A DNA stretch of 64,000 nucleotides, taken from contig JNDT01001921.1 of assembly GCA_000697055.1 (NCBI GenBank), positions 1 to 64,000 on the forward strand. The letters are read 5' to 3'. The translations under genes and the position numbers were made by a program. Under the pieces are notes generated by a model, which made no database searches, was not told the DNA's origin, and saw only the letters and a program-made list of their open reading frames with translations. This DNA comes from Saksenaea vasiformis B4078. Lineage: Eukaryota; Mucoromycota; Mucoromycetes; Mucorales; Saksenaeaceae. Positions 22,800 through 35,600 of the stretch are shown piece by piece (the first letter of the stretch is position 1; every line of letters starts with the position of its first letter).

Positions 22800-25398
22800 A
22801 ATAAAGTCAAAGTTGTATGCCGTGATTGCGGTCAAACTGGTCACAAGATGAGAGCCAACAAAAAATGTCCTTTCAATGAACCCAGCAAGCGTGGTTAGTA
22901 GCTTGATCAACAGCTTTTGACTTTCTCATTGGTTTTGCGTTCTGATCTAGCTGGCAAACGTAAGACGACACAAATCAGCACTGAAGACGAAAAAATCAGG
23001 AAGAAAAAAGGACATCTGACTAAGGATGCTGCAAACGCCAATCCCCTTCGTAGGCAGAGCAACTGTACATCGGGTGGATCTCTGGAACACGCATCTGCAC
23101 GTTCTGCTCAGTGTCCAGGCCATAAGCCATCCATAAAAGAAACTCTGAAAACAAGTCTTGGCAACAACCACGAGCGCTTTTCGCGGAAGTTACCGCTTTC
23201 AAGCATTGCACGCCCAGAATTTGCAGATAATTTGCAAAGTCGGATTCAAGCAACGTCAACATTTATTCGAAACGTAATTGTACGCGCGCAATTATTCGTC
23301 AACGCGTACATCATCACATATGGACAGGCAACAATACCAACATACATTTACTCACAGTCCTTTTGATATTCTATCGCTCAGCTAGTCATGAATGTTATGA
23401 TTTCGAACGATAATCCACACATGTCTGAGGACGTACTTCGTTATTGGAATGAATTTCGTCAGCGTCCTCCTGGTATCGTCTTCCCGCGGAATGAATTTAG
23501 CGGTTACAGCGCTGCCCTCGCGGCGGCTTGCTCCACTTTGCAGGAGATATACACCAATAACGTGGTCGAGAATTTTCAACGAAGGGTTTGTGGCTTTATC
23601 ATACACAGATTGCAAAAGCTCGTTCCGGTAAGTTCTACAGGTGTCAATTATCTGTCGCGTTGATATTCTTATTTTTTGTTGTAGGACCTATCAAAGTCAT
23701 CTTCCAGTCAAATAGCTTATGACTATATGTACGAGAACCTTGCTAATGGTGAGCCGAGTTGGCCAACAAACATTGGGCGTATCTCCCTCAAGTTGTTCTT
23801 GGCAGTCGTTCAAGTCCGCGACTTTCTTGCGCCATTCATGCCCAGCGTATGTACACTCGAGTCCTTGTCGGAACAACCTGGAACGTGCACCCCGGTGTTG
23901 TATGCTATATTGAAGGAATACGAGCAAGAACACCAGCAAAGCGACGATGAGGACTCGGAGACATTGCCTAGGCTATTCTCTTTTAGCTCCGCAACCTTCT
24001 TTTCACTTTCGCTCCGTTACACTTAACGCAAACGCAATGAAATCGCTACTTCATATCCGAAGCAATACCGACGACTATGACGGGAAATTGCAATTGTTCA
24101 ATACAGTGTTAGACTTGGACAAATACGATTTTCGCAAGTCAGAAAATTATCAAGTGACAGTGATATGGAACTAAGCATTACATTTAGCATGAACTGCGGT
24201 ATATTCACGAACCAGATATCTACAGACGGATTTAGTGTAGTATTCCAATTTGCTCGCAGTGCAAAGCCCAAGGTAGTTGAGCTCAAATTGGAGGACTTTA
24301 CCACGGAGGAAATCGACAGATATTACCGCGTTTGCGCGATAGATCCTGGTGTGAGGGATCTCTTTACCGCATCCTACGGTGCAGGCGAGACAGAACATGA
24401 AGTTCGCCGTTGCTCTTCGAAATAGTATTACAGTATGACTAGCTCTCCGCAAAGAAACAGGCAGCTGCAAAAACAGAAAAAGCTGGCCGGTATTGAGGTT
24501 ATCGAGACGAACTTCCCAACCGGGAAAACGTCGGATATTCATCGGTATCACGAAAGAGTCAGTTACTTCTTCATACACAAAAATCAAATTTTCGATTTCT
24601 ATGGACCACAAGGCCGAGAAAGAAGATTCCGTAACCACCAAGGAAAACAAAGAGCAATAGAAGAGCTAGCAAATATACTGATAAACGGAGGAAAAAAATA
24701 CAACCGTCGAAAACGGAAGCATCGAAGTACAAACAGGAAGAAAAGGAAAAAGAATCGTGAGCAACGCAAGAAATACAAGAGGAAAACCAGCGGCAGGTGG
24801 GACATGAAAAATTGTTAAATATTAAGTCAATGGTTGCTAAACGTTGTGTAATGGCAGGATTCCAGAGCAGCCGATATCTACTGTACGCTCCACGGTCAAT
24901 ATGACGTGCCGCAAAAGGAAATGGAAAGCAGCGAAGTCAAATCCATGCAACGATGGGAGAATGCCTTTACTTGTCTTTGGCGCTGGCATGTTTGGGAACA
25001 ACTGTCGCTACAAGGGGCATCGCAAAGCAGCAGTCAACAAGTTGTGGGGAAGTTTGAAGAGACGAGAAGCCCGTGGTGAAGCGTTGGTTTTGAAAATTGA
25101 CGAATATTATACCTCACAGGTAAATACTTATCACCCATGTAATATTTTTATCTGACATGATCAATAGGTGTGCCATCAATGTAAAACGAGGAACATGCAG
25201 AATATGATTACTGGCAATGTCAAGCATCACGGCATTCAAGATTGTAAAAACTGTGGAATGTTGTGGAATCGCGACGTTAATGCCAGTAAAAATATGCTTT
25301 ACATTGCACATTCTATTTGGGACGGAGGTGGAAGGCCAAGCGCTTTCTGTCGCCCTGACCGTATCACCGCTGCGAATGCGGGACCCGCAAGGGTTTAG
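22800..25398 (+). pseudogene. Fanzor nuclease gene, decayed but with all three RuvC motifs
   Basis: Parts in order: a zinc-knuckle-like VCRDCGQTGHKM...KKCP at about 22810; an N-terminal region (22917-23300) with a second knuckle (AQCPGHK); 23388-24137; and an intron at 24138-24187 leading to STDGFSVVFQF. RuvC-I is AIDPGVRDLFTA. Another intron (24797-24857) precedes the FGAGMFGNNCRYKG segment. RuvC-II IDEYYTSQ is followed by an intron (25120-25167), then CHQC...CKNC zinc ribbon and RuvC-III WNRDVNASKN. Lesions: a one-base frame change near 23975 (PRLFS... must join APQPSFHFR) and an in-frame TAG at 24423, where the intact copy at 60-64 kb has aspartate. The joint near 23370 is unresolved. Predicted role when alive: RNA-guided DNA endonuclease. 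Confidence 0.75.
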
Positions 25399-27999
25399 AT
25401 TTTTACGGTACGTACTGTGATCTGTGACGAAAATTCTTATCACTGACACTGATTTCCCGCTTCAGAACTCGTTTCGGTAAGTCCTTGCTTGATGATTTAT
25501 GGACATGATGCTAAACAGTAAATGTGTAACGCCGCTCGTGATACTTGTTTGCATGGATGGAAACCAAATAATGTGAAAGTACGTATACTAGTGATCGATA
25601 CGTTTGTGAATTAATGAATTTCTAGCGCAATATTTATTTCCGTTCACGGGCGGCGTAAACTCATTTTCGGAAAACAGTAGGTGCAGACGTTTCCATTTCA
25701 AAAAGAAGTCTAACAGGAAGGGCGATAAAGAACAAACAATAAAAGAAACAGGAGAATGGTTGTCTAGTCCCGGAAAGCGAATTGATGCTCATGCATGGAA
25801 GTGAGTGTGAAAGGCCGTGCCTTTTGAACGATCAAGCTAGGTATTGACAGTGCGTTGTCGAAGACGAAACGCCAGTAGTCGTTTCACAGGGCCAGAAGTG
25901 CGGAGCGAGCACAGCAATTGTTACACGAGCGTTGGCTTGCGTCTACCCCAACAGTCCCGCAGAAACTGGTTCAGTGTTATAGGCAATTCATGACAAGAGA
26001 TGCAGAGAGAGGACCCAGTGGTTTACGGGCGGTACGGTGAGCATGCTTTTATTCGGCAAGTGGTACAAATGCCGACCCCAAATGATACGAGACTCGGATT
26101 AGATCCCAAGACGCCGGAATACCAACGGTGGTCCATTAGTTGAGCAAGCCCACAAAGGAAGATCGCATGTCCGCAGATCCGGGTTAGACCAGGGACGTGC
26201 GTCCGGGACAGACCAAGTGATGATCCGGGTGAAAAAGCTATATATAAGACGTGGATTTGTCGCGTAGTTCAAGGAAACGGCGGCAATCGGCTTTCCTTAT
26301 TTGGACATTCCATATAGAGCTGTTGGCGTAACAGCTCGCCTGAGACGCGATTCGATTCCATAATGAGGAGTCGACAAGAAAAATGATATCGGAAAAGGGA
26401 TCCTTCGTTTTCAATGAGAGCCATATACAAGCAGTGGAAAAATCAACGGTGACTGGTGAGCAATCAAACGGTGGGCATTTGCAATTGGAAATAAGCGGTG
26501 AGAGAGGGAGAGCGGGAGCATCGATACCAAGGCTAAAGGGAAATAGTGATATTAGATGGTCAGTACGTGTGTAAGTAACATGAGCTACCAGAATTGAAGC
26601 CTTCTTCTTGTAGCGCGGAAGCTAAGCCGGATAGACTGCTGTTGCGTTTTGGTTGCAGAAAAAGTACAAAATCGTTAACGAAAAACTGGTTGGGACCGAG
26701 GCGTTTTGAAATCTATTGATGGGTATGATCAAGGAAGCATTGACTGATACGAAGAAGGTACGGGACGTACTAAGTTGAACGAATGCAAGGCGTCGAACTT
26801 AAATGGCGCTGCCCGGATCGGAAATTTTTATAGAGAGTGGACGACGACAATTGCGGAGAGTGTTCCAGAAAGCGTTGACAGCAGACAGTCGGTTCCGATA
26901 GTCAAACCAGCTAGCAATATCAACCACTTCCAGGAGATTATGCCTTTCTGGAAGGTCAACACCAGGGGAAAAGGGCATTTGGAGCTTCAAGGCATAGATA
27001 AGCCTTGGAGGCCAAACAGTGCAGGCTAATGAAGGTGTTATGTCGGTGTATCGTCAACATAGGCGAGCAGCTTATAACCAGGAGGCGACAGTGGAAGTTC
27101 GACGTTCTTTAATCGTGGCCATTCAGGATATGGCAAGCGAAGAGTTGGAGAGACTCAGGACACACTGAATCGGCGGGGAGAGGGGATCGCCATGGCAAGG
27201 GCCACACAGCGGTTATAGCATATCGTGCAAGAACGAGTTTACATTCATCTGCACAGCAGATCGGAACAACAGGTTATGATAAATATAGTCGTCGTTTTCG
27301 GCATGTCAACGCTAGCAAGGACCTGCGGCAGATATGAGAGGTGGACCGATTTCGATCCAGTAGGAGGCCAACAACAGGAGAACCTTGCAGGTTGGCCTGT
27401 TCAATCATCACACAAAAGTCTAGGGTATTATATGCGATATATTTTTTGGGGGAGAAAGAAGCTGTCTCGTAAGGGTAGTTAAGCAACTATTGAGAGATCC
27501 TTGCGGCCGGTTAGTCGGATGCTTTTTTGGGGGGAGAGTAGGTAATCCTTTTAAAGCGGCAGACATATGCAGATTTGTAACTAGATTATGGGAGAAAACG
27601 AGGTAAAAGGCGTCATTGCACACCTATAGCAGGATGGTGATTTAGTTGCCATGTGCTGTTCCAACAAGTTTAACTTCCGTCGGACTAATGCTTTCCGCGT
27701 GAGCTGTGGGAAATACGTATGGCATTTTTGGATGAATGTCTACACCCGTACCTAGACGATTTCCCCTTACCTTTTCTGCTTTACCTTTACTTCATTCTGA
27801 ATATCTATTCCATTAGGATTTGCCAAACGCGTCCTTCTTTTGAGCGCGTGACTTGCGTAAAGCCTGGAAAATGGGAGACTGGATTTGACTTGGTTTTCAT
27901 ATGAAAGAAAGCGCAGAACTCGCATGACCATCACAGAAAATAAGTGGGTTTTTTCCGGCCTCTCTTATCGCGGGTCCTTTCTTCTTTCTTCCTAATTTG
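25399..27999. other. Long interval without a supported gene
   Basis: Several moderate plus-strand frames (for example 26383-26574 and 26775-27029) are arginine/glycine-rich and could be retroelement debris, but no reverse transcriptase, integrase or recombinase motif was found and no long terminal repeats were recognised. Confidence 0.35.
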
Positions 28000-28443
28000 A
28001 TGTCTTCTACGTCGAGTCAACGTCTATTTCCGCTACGGTCATGGCTGAATAACGCACTTGTCCCAAAGCCTATGAGCCATTCCATTCTGACGTTTGCCAT
28101 CGGTGCCATGGCCTTCCTTGCCATCACATCACTCTTTTTTCTTTTCCTTGTGGTTAGTCTTTTCGATGATATGGTTCGTGTTGTTGGCCCTGATCGGGTT
28201 TGGGGACTCGCAAAGACTAGCTGGGCCGCGCTGGATTGGACGGTCGTGCTGGATAAACTCAGTGAACAACTTACCAATCTTGCCGAGTGGGAGAAACAGA
28301 AGCGAGCAGCATGGTATCCTGATGATCATCCATCGTATCGAGACGGCGATCGCTTTCACGATATTATTTTTGCTGTCACTTCATATTTAGACGATTACGT
28401 TCGCACTCGACAGACAAAACAGCAACAACAGAAACAACACTAA
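28000..28443 (+). CDS. Small membrane protein of unknown function
   Basis: Single exon, 147 residues, ATG start and TAA stop. One clear hydrophobic segment at residues 31-60 (ILTFAIGAMAFLAITSLFFL...) is followed by a polar C-terminal part of about 85 residues rich in Trp/Asp/Arg (WEKQKRAAWYPDDHPSYRDG) and a Gln-rich end. The N-terminus is short and basic rather than a cleavable signal, so a single-pass membrane protein with an exposed C-terminal domain is likely. No known domain recognised. It sits alone between two mobile-element regions, 0.6 kb from the 3' end of the minus-strand Fanzor. Confidence 0.6.
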   Translation: MSSTSSQRLFPLRSWLNNALVPKPMSHSILTFAIGAMAFLAITSLFFLFLVVSLFDDMVRVVGPDRVWGLAKTSWAALDWTVVLDKLSEQLTNLAEWEKQKRAAWYPDDHPSYRDGDRFHDIIFAVTSYLDDYVRTRQTKQQQQKQH

Positions 28444-29026
28444 CACGGGCCCTCTTCCTCCTCTTTCATACCATAGCTTTATTTTACTGCATTGTAGCAC
28501 ACAACTGTCATTTCATAAATACGTTGTTAGAAAATAAATCATCTAAATATAATGGCTCAGTGGTTGGCAATGTTTTGATTGGGCAGTATCTCACGGTATC
28601 TCTATTTGGAAGATGGGACCTGCTTGCTATTCCAGATGGAAAGCGAACGAACAAAAACGTGCTTACCAGAACGCAGTGGAAGTCCAATCGCTTTTTGGAG
28701 TGAACTCCTCTCGGTATTGAAAGGCACGGATCAAGTGTTATTAACTAAAAAGTATGTTATTCGCACCTCCTTCTCGGTCTGTTTTCGTATTCTTCCTATA
28801 CGACAACTGCCCTTGAGTGAAGCTAAAGCGGCAGCTTCTTATCCGTTCTTGATGCAGAATATAGCCGAAATAACCATTGTGAAATACTTCCACATGTCTT
28901 CTCATAGTTTAACTTATACAAATACTAGAGCTTTTCTGACACATTATTTTTATTGCCTCTTCTGCATACTTGCACAACATAAACGGAAGTTAAAAAAAAC
29001 AGAAACAAAAATAACCGATACTCATG
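28444..29026. other. Interval between the small membrane protein and the minus-strand Fanzor
   Basis: AT-rich 3' flank of both genes. For a Fanzor the guide (omega) RNA is expected to overlap or follow the 3' end of the gene, which here would be just below 29027 on the minus strand. No specific RNA fold was verified. Confidence 0.3.
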
Positions 29027-32000
29027 CTAAATTTCATAACAAAAACTACCTATTGTGTCGGCCAACCTTTTGTGCTGTGCTCTTTCTTGAGCCGGGGGTG
29101 CAAACGGTTCCAGTGCTTTATGGTTGTCCGAAAGCATTCTGCCAGCACCTGCGATACCAATGTTCAGTGCGGCATTTTCGTCACGTCCTCTCGTGTTGTA
29201 TCCTGCTTGGAATGCAACACAGCTAGGGTTATTACATCGCACAGCGCCATTGTTCGTCACAAGTCGCTCGCCGCGCCACTTTTTTGGATGAGTTAAGCGT
29301 TTGTAACAAAACGGACATGTTCGGCTGGTTGCGAACTCGTTTGTCAGTGCAACGCAGGAGTATCGCTGGTGGCGCTCCCTCAGCCACCTCCTACCCCAGT
29401 GGTGATAGCCTTTCATTAGCGAGCCAACACCTGTTCCAGATAGACCGATACAACATATAAGATGGATAAACTTTTTCATCCCAATCGCTTCGGTGAACCG
29501 CCTTTCGTTAGATGCAATGCGGTCGTATAGCTTTCTTTTCATTAGCCAGCACGTTTTTCGTTGCTTCCGCGCTTGATTTGTTTGGTAAAATTTTTTCAAC
29601 GTTTGTCTCGTACCATGTTGCAAATTTCTTACTGCCATGACACCAGCAGAACTCCAGACGCTCGTTAGGCTGTTTTTTGCGAGGAAATCTTTCGCCTGCA
29701 GCACTGCCTGGCCTTCTTCTGTTCTCTTTTTTCGCGCCACAATCTTACGTTGCACTCGCTTAACAAAGGTTTCCTCCGCCAGGAATCCACTAGTTATCTC
29801 AAAAGGTCTGGGGATCTTCAGTTCTTCTCTTGTAGGTAATGTGTGTGGTAATACGTTCTCTTGTGATTTTTTGTACCAGTACAGATGATCTTGTAGGCTC
29901 CTCATGCTCAGCGAAACCGTCGTTGATAGTGTCCTTAACCCGTAGTCTGTCCCACAGAACACAAGTTCGTGTTCACTGTGAGGTATCAGCTGAGATACTT
30001 CGATATTCTCCGCAAGATCTTCTACTTGCATCTTTTCATATGATATCTTCGTTGGCTTTAGTTTTTTATTTGGTGAGTTGTTCGCGTCCGCCTGTAAAGA
30101 GGTCAACACCATGTTACACCGATAATATCAATACCATTAAGGCAGCATGTCTTGCTCTCCTCGTTTGTGCAGTTTCACTGTCATTAGATGCAATTTGTCC
30201 CCATATTTGACGACGCCTCGTTTTTAGTTGCTGTCTACGGGCTATCATTTCTTTCCGTCGCAGCATTGGCAAGCCAGGCTTACACAGGCCTTTGTTAACG
30301 TTCCTGAACTCTTTGTTTAGGTTGTTACTTTCTCTGCGTAGCCGTTTGGAACGATCGACTAGTTGGTCAATTCTGCTATCATATCGACGGATCGCTTCAT
30401 CATCATTGTCTGAGGGGCGCTTTCTCTTATTCGATGTGGAGACAGAAGCTGAAGATTGTCACCGTATCAAGTAAAACGACCATCGTTGCTTACCTTTTTT
30501 CTGTTTTTTTTTAGCTTGCGTCTCTTCTCGTATTGTGACACAAGAGGATTTCTGCCTTCACTGATAACTATGCCGTCGAGAATTGCTAAACCCTCACTGG
30601 TAACTGTGATTCTATTATTAAACGTTAGACCGTGTGTTTTACAAAAGTTTCTGATGATGCTGTAATTAAAAAACGCCTGTAAAACGGTACTGCGATCTTG
30701 TTGTGCTTCACGCGCGGTAGACACGAGAGTATTATTTGCCGAACGTACGTCGAAACCGCGAAATTCATTGCTGGGAATAACTGAACACATCATTTCGTAC
30801 AAACTCGTCGATGTGAGAGGCAGTGCATGGATATCTCCAGCACCGATTATTGGGGATATCTCCCTATAAAAGTGATTGTAACCAACGGCGCGAAATATGT
30901 AGTTTGATCAAGTCAAAAATGGCAAAACCACGCTAATATGTTTGTCTACTTTGGCATTCCCGGTGCGCTTCGGAACATACGGTAGTAGTACATTGAATAC
31001 TTTGCAAAACGTTGAAGTTTCTTTGGCCGAAAATTCTATTGTTGGAAACTTTTTCTCCAGATCTCGATTTTTCAGTTCCTTCGTTTCGTCTGGATTCACC
31101 AACGCTTTTTTTAAGACTAACTTTATAACGTTGATGCGCCTCGCAGAGGTCTCTTTTTGGGAGACATGTTCCTTCGACTCGTACTCGGACTCATACTCGG
31201 TCTCGTACTCGGGCTCAGACTCGGACCAACGGTCAGAATCATACTCAGACTTATCATCAGGTTCGTCTGCTCGGGTTTTGTATTCTCTTAAGCTATTCAA
31301 AATGTTATGACTAGTGGTTTGGCATTGTACATACTGCGTTTCTTCAACAGTCTTCTTATGTTCCAATTCCGAGATTTTACGGCGGATTCTTCTGGCCTGT
31401 ACTGCTGTGCCTTTGCTCCTCAATATCTTGTTCAATTTTTTTTCTTGGTGTCGCATCTTTGCTTTCCATGATTTATGGATTGCCGACAAACTTTTTCTAT
31501 AAGTACAATTAAGCGACGTGCCTTCTTTCCATGTTATTACCTTTTCGGTTTCTTCTTCTTTTCGCGTGCTGATTCGGCTGCAGACTGCCTCCTAGAGAAC
31601 CATTTTTGCTCGCGTTGGGGCCCCAAGTGCAGACGCAATAAAAGACGGATCAGCCTTTCCAGCGTCCGAAAACCGATGTTGCCATTCCAGATGTTTACTG
31701 TACAAGTAGCCATCTGACGAACACATATGTTCGCCGTTTGTGAGCACTTCTCGGGGATGGGACTCATATTAGCATCATGTTCAGGTAACAGATTGTCCCA
31801 AAGTTTATGCTTTTTCTTGGATCTGTCCGACGTATTTGAGAACATCCTTGTCACAATGTATTCGAGATGCCTTTGGGTAAACATGTCAACAAGGTCATCT
31901 GCATCGCCTCTGGACCGGAGGTCATGTTGGATGAGATAGTCACGGGTGGCCTTGGTTTAACATTCTGATACGAATTGCAGGAACCTCTCCTGCCCAAGCC

Positions 32001-32656
32001 TGCTTTGGGTCGTGGAGGAAGGTTTCCAGTTTGATCAGTGGTCCGTCCATGGTGGCATATTTCATCATTGCAGAACGCACGACGAACATAAGGTCAGTTT
32101 TGAAGTCGGTGAATTGTATCATCCTGATATCCATTGCCCTCAGGAATTCTGACTTTGCTTGACTACTTAGATCATGCCGAATTATTCTTCTGATTGGAAC
32201 TGTGCAAGTTCTTAGATCCTGCTTTCTCTCACTCGACACGTCTCCTTCTTTCTCATTTTCCGAATCAGAATCGTCGGTCGAGTACAACGACAGAACGACT
32301 TCGTCGTATATTTGCTCGAACTTTGCTTCAACGCAATTTTTCCATTCTCTCTGCAGATCGATGTGACCTTGTAACGTCCGTCTAATTTCGTCACCCATAA
32401 TGTGGGTGTTTCGTTCTGTATTCCACAACGTGGCAGCAACCTTGTACACGTTTCGCATTTTTTTCTTTTCCGATAACAGCAGATGCTTATTATCATAAGC
32501 TTCCCATTGCTTGTGTTGTTCAGAGAGAGTTGAGACCCTATTCCTAAGTCTCTGCTCAAGACTGCGATTGACATAGATTTCACACAACTCTTCATCCAGA
32601 CGGTCATGTATTTTGCGCTTTCGAGACGGAGAACGCAATGTCGCAGGCGATATCAT
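29027..32656 (-). CDS. Fanzor nuclease, second lineage; catalytic half intact
   Basis: Start ATG at 32656. Likely exons: from 32656 with a one-base frame change near 31955 to 31541, then 31496-30494, 30425-30135 and 30091-29027; introns 45, 68 and 45 nt. In the last exon RuvC-I is VFCGTDYG (D at 29947-29945), the glycine loop GTGVGSLMKG precedes RuvC-II LTNEF (E at 29338-29336), the zinc ribbon is CPFC and CNNPSC, and RuvC-III is RDENAALNIG (D at 29182-29180). All three acidic residues are present. An acidic Glu/Ser/Tyr linker lies at about 31150-31260. Upstream problems are the frame change and an in-frame TGA at 30910-30908, so the copy may be inactive or the region may be spliced differently. 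TnpB-like RNA-guided endonuclease by family. Confidence 0.7.
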
Positions 32657-35600
32657 ACTGTATGATTGAAGAGAAAGGTTGATAAAACGCTTTCTTGATC
32701 TAATTCTGTGATAACATCAGAGGCGACACGTCATGATGTTGTATTCATTCCGATTTTGTAATTACAGATCTTTAAAAGTCAGGTATTGAGTACAGTCTAA
32801 AACAAGACAAAATCGCTCACTCCTGGTACTTTACACAAAGAACTTCTCTGTAATTTTATGATCCACTAAGAAAAAAATGTCGCAGCAAGGATATATTACA
32901 CTAATTACATGGAAGAGTAACACGTACATTCATGTGCGGTTACGGTTCGATCCATTTGGACTTAAGATACTGTTTATTGATGTATATTAACGCTACTCTA
33001 CAATAAATTTGCACCCAGAAAGTACCAATCTTGCACTGAAGGGAAAAGGAAAATACGCAGTTAATATACATCGCCGAAAGACCATACATTAAAAAAGGAA
33101 TAAAAAAAGCCCACCAACCCACTGCCGTATGAAGGATATTTGCTTGTTTGCGCCTAAGCCGCAAAGCGTTAGGACCCGAGTGTACTGTCTGTTTAATCAT
33201 CTTACCGCTTTGCTGTATTTTGATTCATATGCGAAATCCCGGACGATTTTAGGCGTATGCCTTGTTTTCGTTCACGGATACTTGCTGTAGTCGTCGATTC
33301 TGATACCATTGATGCCACAATGCGTTCAGTTTGGGACATCTTGAACATGCCCGTGAAGATCTCCGCATTCTGTGATTAGATGATCCCATAAGCAAAAAAT
33401 GTTGTCACACCGCTTCTTGTGTAGTGCTTCTTTTGGGAAATGCTTTGTAGATGATCTTCAAAGCTATGATTATTTTACTAAGAGATAGCGATCGGCGTTG
33501 GTTTTGTATAAATTTCCTTTTATTCAAAGAACTGTACACCATGCTCAGGCTTCTGAGCATGGGCTTGGGGACTTGTTTAACATATTGAAGTCATACGGTC
33601 AGACAGCCTTCGCATTTATTCCTCGTGTTTTCATTTACCATATTTCTTTGGACTGATAAGGCGCAATCAGCACCCCAAATTATCGAAGATGACTAGAATA
33701 AGCTTTTCGCATGCATAAAGATAGAGAGAAGATGGAATTTTCTGATTCATTCTCTTTTTGTGAATTTGCGACAACTCTCTGCGGCGTGTCTCTTTCAAAG
33801 CGGACTACTCTGGTTGAAACCCCTCCTTATCTTGAAATATTTTTACTGCTTTCCGACATGACACTGAGAGACCATCATTGAAGCACCTCAATGCAAAAGA
33901 TCGATGTTGTTGTTTCAACGGAATCTTCTCCTTATCTTGAGACATTTTTACTGCATCCAACAGAACACCAAGCAAGCTATCACTGCTAAAAAATGCTCTC
34001 ATCTCGAGACATTTTTACTGCTCTCGGTAGGGTACTGTCAAACCATCACTGGACCACCTTGATGCAAAATACCTGATCGTCTGGGCGTGAACTATTCCTT
34101 AGATCGATACAACACTTACCAGCTCTCCGCAGAAAGGCTCATCTAGGTTCGGTATATTTAGGATGGATTAACTGCTTCCTGACGTTGGAGCCACAATGTT
34201 AGTTTGCTATTTCAATGACCCGACGCCATTCCTTGTAAGATTATTCCCGATCTCTGGAAAATTGGTCAAGTTCCTCCGTCACAGAGACCGGTATGGAGCT
34301 GAGTGCGTTTGGGCTTGGACCCCAAGGCGAAATCTAACCTGTGGATGCATCTCTACGGTACCTGTAGCATTTCCTTATTTTTTACCCAATGGGCTAGTTG
34401 CACGAGACGATGAAACTCTGTCTCTGGCACATCTTTTGCCTTAGATAATGGGGAACTATCAGCGACGTAACGTAACGTGGAAGAGTATGCCATAAAAATC
34501 ATGGCACTGGATGAACGTAAAAGTACATACTTCAGAACGCAGAGTTCATCCGGAGCAACGCCAAATGACTTCAAAAGGACCCCAAAATCAAGGAAAAATC
34601 CAATAGTAACGTTTCAAGACTGGCTAAAGTTTATTTGAATTAGGATTGCAAATAAATTTACATAGACACTATAGATTGATGGATGTTGTGGCCGCTTTAG
34701 ATGAGGTGCCGACGACCTTTATCTTGCAGAGTGTACTTAAAGGGCATTGTCATTTCTTGGGCTTTTTGGCGCATATCTTGGATCTTGTCACGTCATTTTA
34801 GCCTGCGGTGTTGTTTGATTGACGTATGTCCTAGCATATGATGCGAAATGAGAGACAGAGTCACATGCGATACGAAGAGATACGTCCAAATGACAAGGTG
34901 GAACCAGTACGTATGTAATCAATCAGTCATAATTCGTCTTGAATCCCATTTGCATAATCTGAGCCGTTTAACATCAACTTGTGCCATGGCCCTTTTCTTT
35001 CTATCGTCTTCGGTTCTTGACTTAACCGGTAAAGCCTGCACAACTTCCCCAAAGTTGTAATCATCTTTCCATATGAATGATAGTATGCCGTACAATTTAT
35101 GGACCATATCCATTCGACACAAGCTGTTGCTTTGGTTCACAACGTCCGGTGAGTCTATCGTTATTGCAGATATTCGCAATAATGTTCTAATGTATACATT
35201 TTCAAGTATCCATTTATCCCATACCTTATGCGTTGGTCTGACTGTAGTCAACCGCGCTTAGGGTATGGGTCTGCAATGCTGGCTAGGAGGGTCTTCGGGT
35301 CTTTCTCGCCTGCCATCATTATATCAGTCTTTTGCACTGACAACTTTTCAACACTGCAGGCTGCCTCGGATGAGTCACGCCTACGGTACCTGACCACCGA
35401 GTTAGGATTACAAGGGCTCCTTGTAAATGAGAATAGCGCATCAGCTTCAATCAAAATAGGAAGACCAAACTCTGATCAACAACTGCAGGCTGCTTTAGCT
35501 CATCGCCGTATTATCTGCACCGCTCAGTCGTGGTTGGACACGTCATTTCGATTTGTACATATATGCATATTGATTTCTTGGATTCTGTAATAACGTTACC

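Noticed and set aside
26000..27500. Retrotransposon gag or DIRS-like element
   Set aside because: Frames are short and no reverse transcriptase, protease, integrase or tyrosine recombinase motif, nor long terminal repeat, could be found.
28579..29226. Plus-strand 215-codon frame
   Set aside because: It begins with TTG, overlaps the 3' end of the minus-strand Fanzor antisense, and has no recognisable domain.
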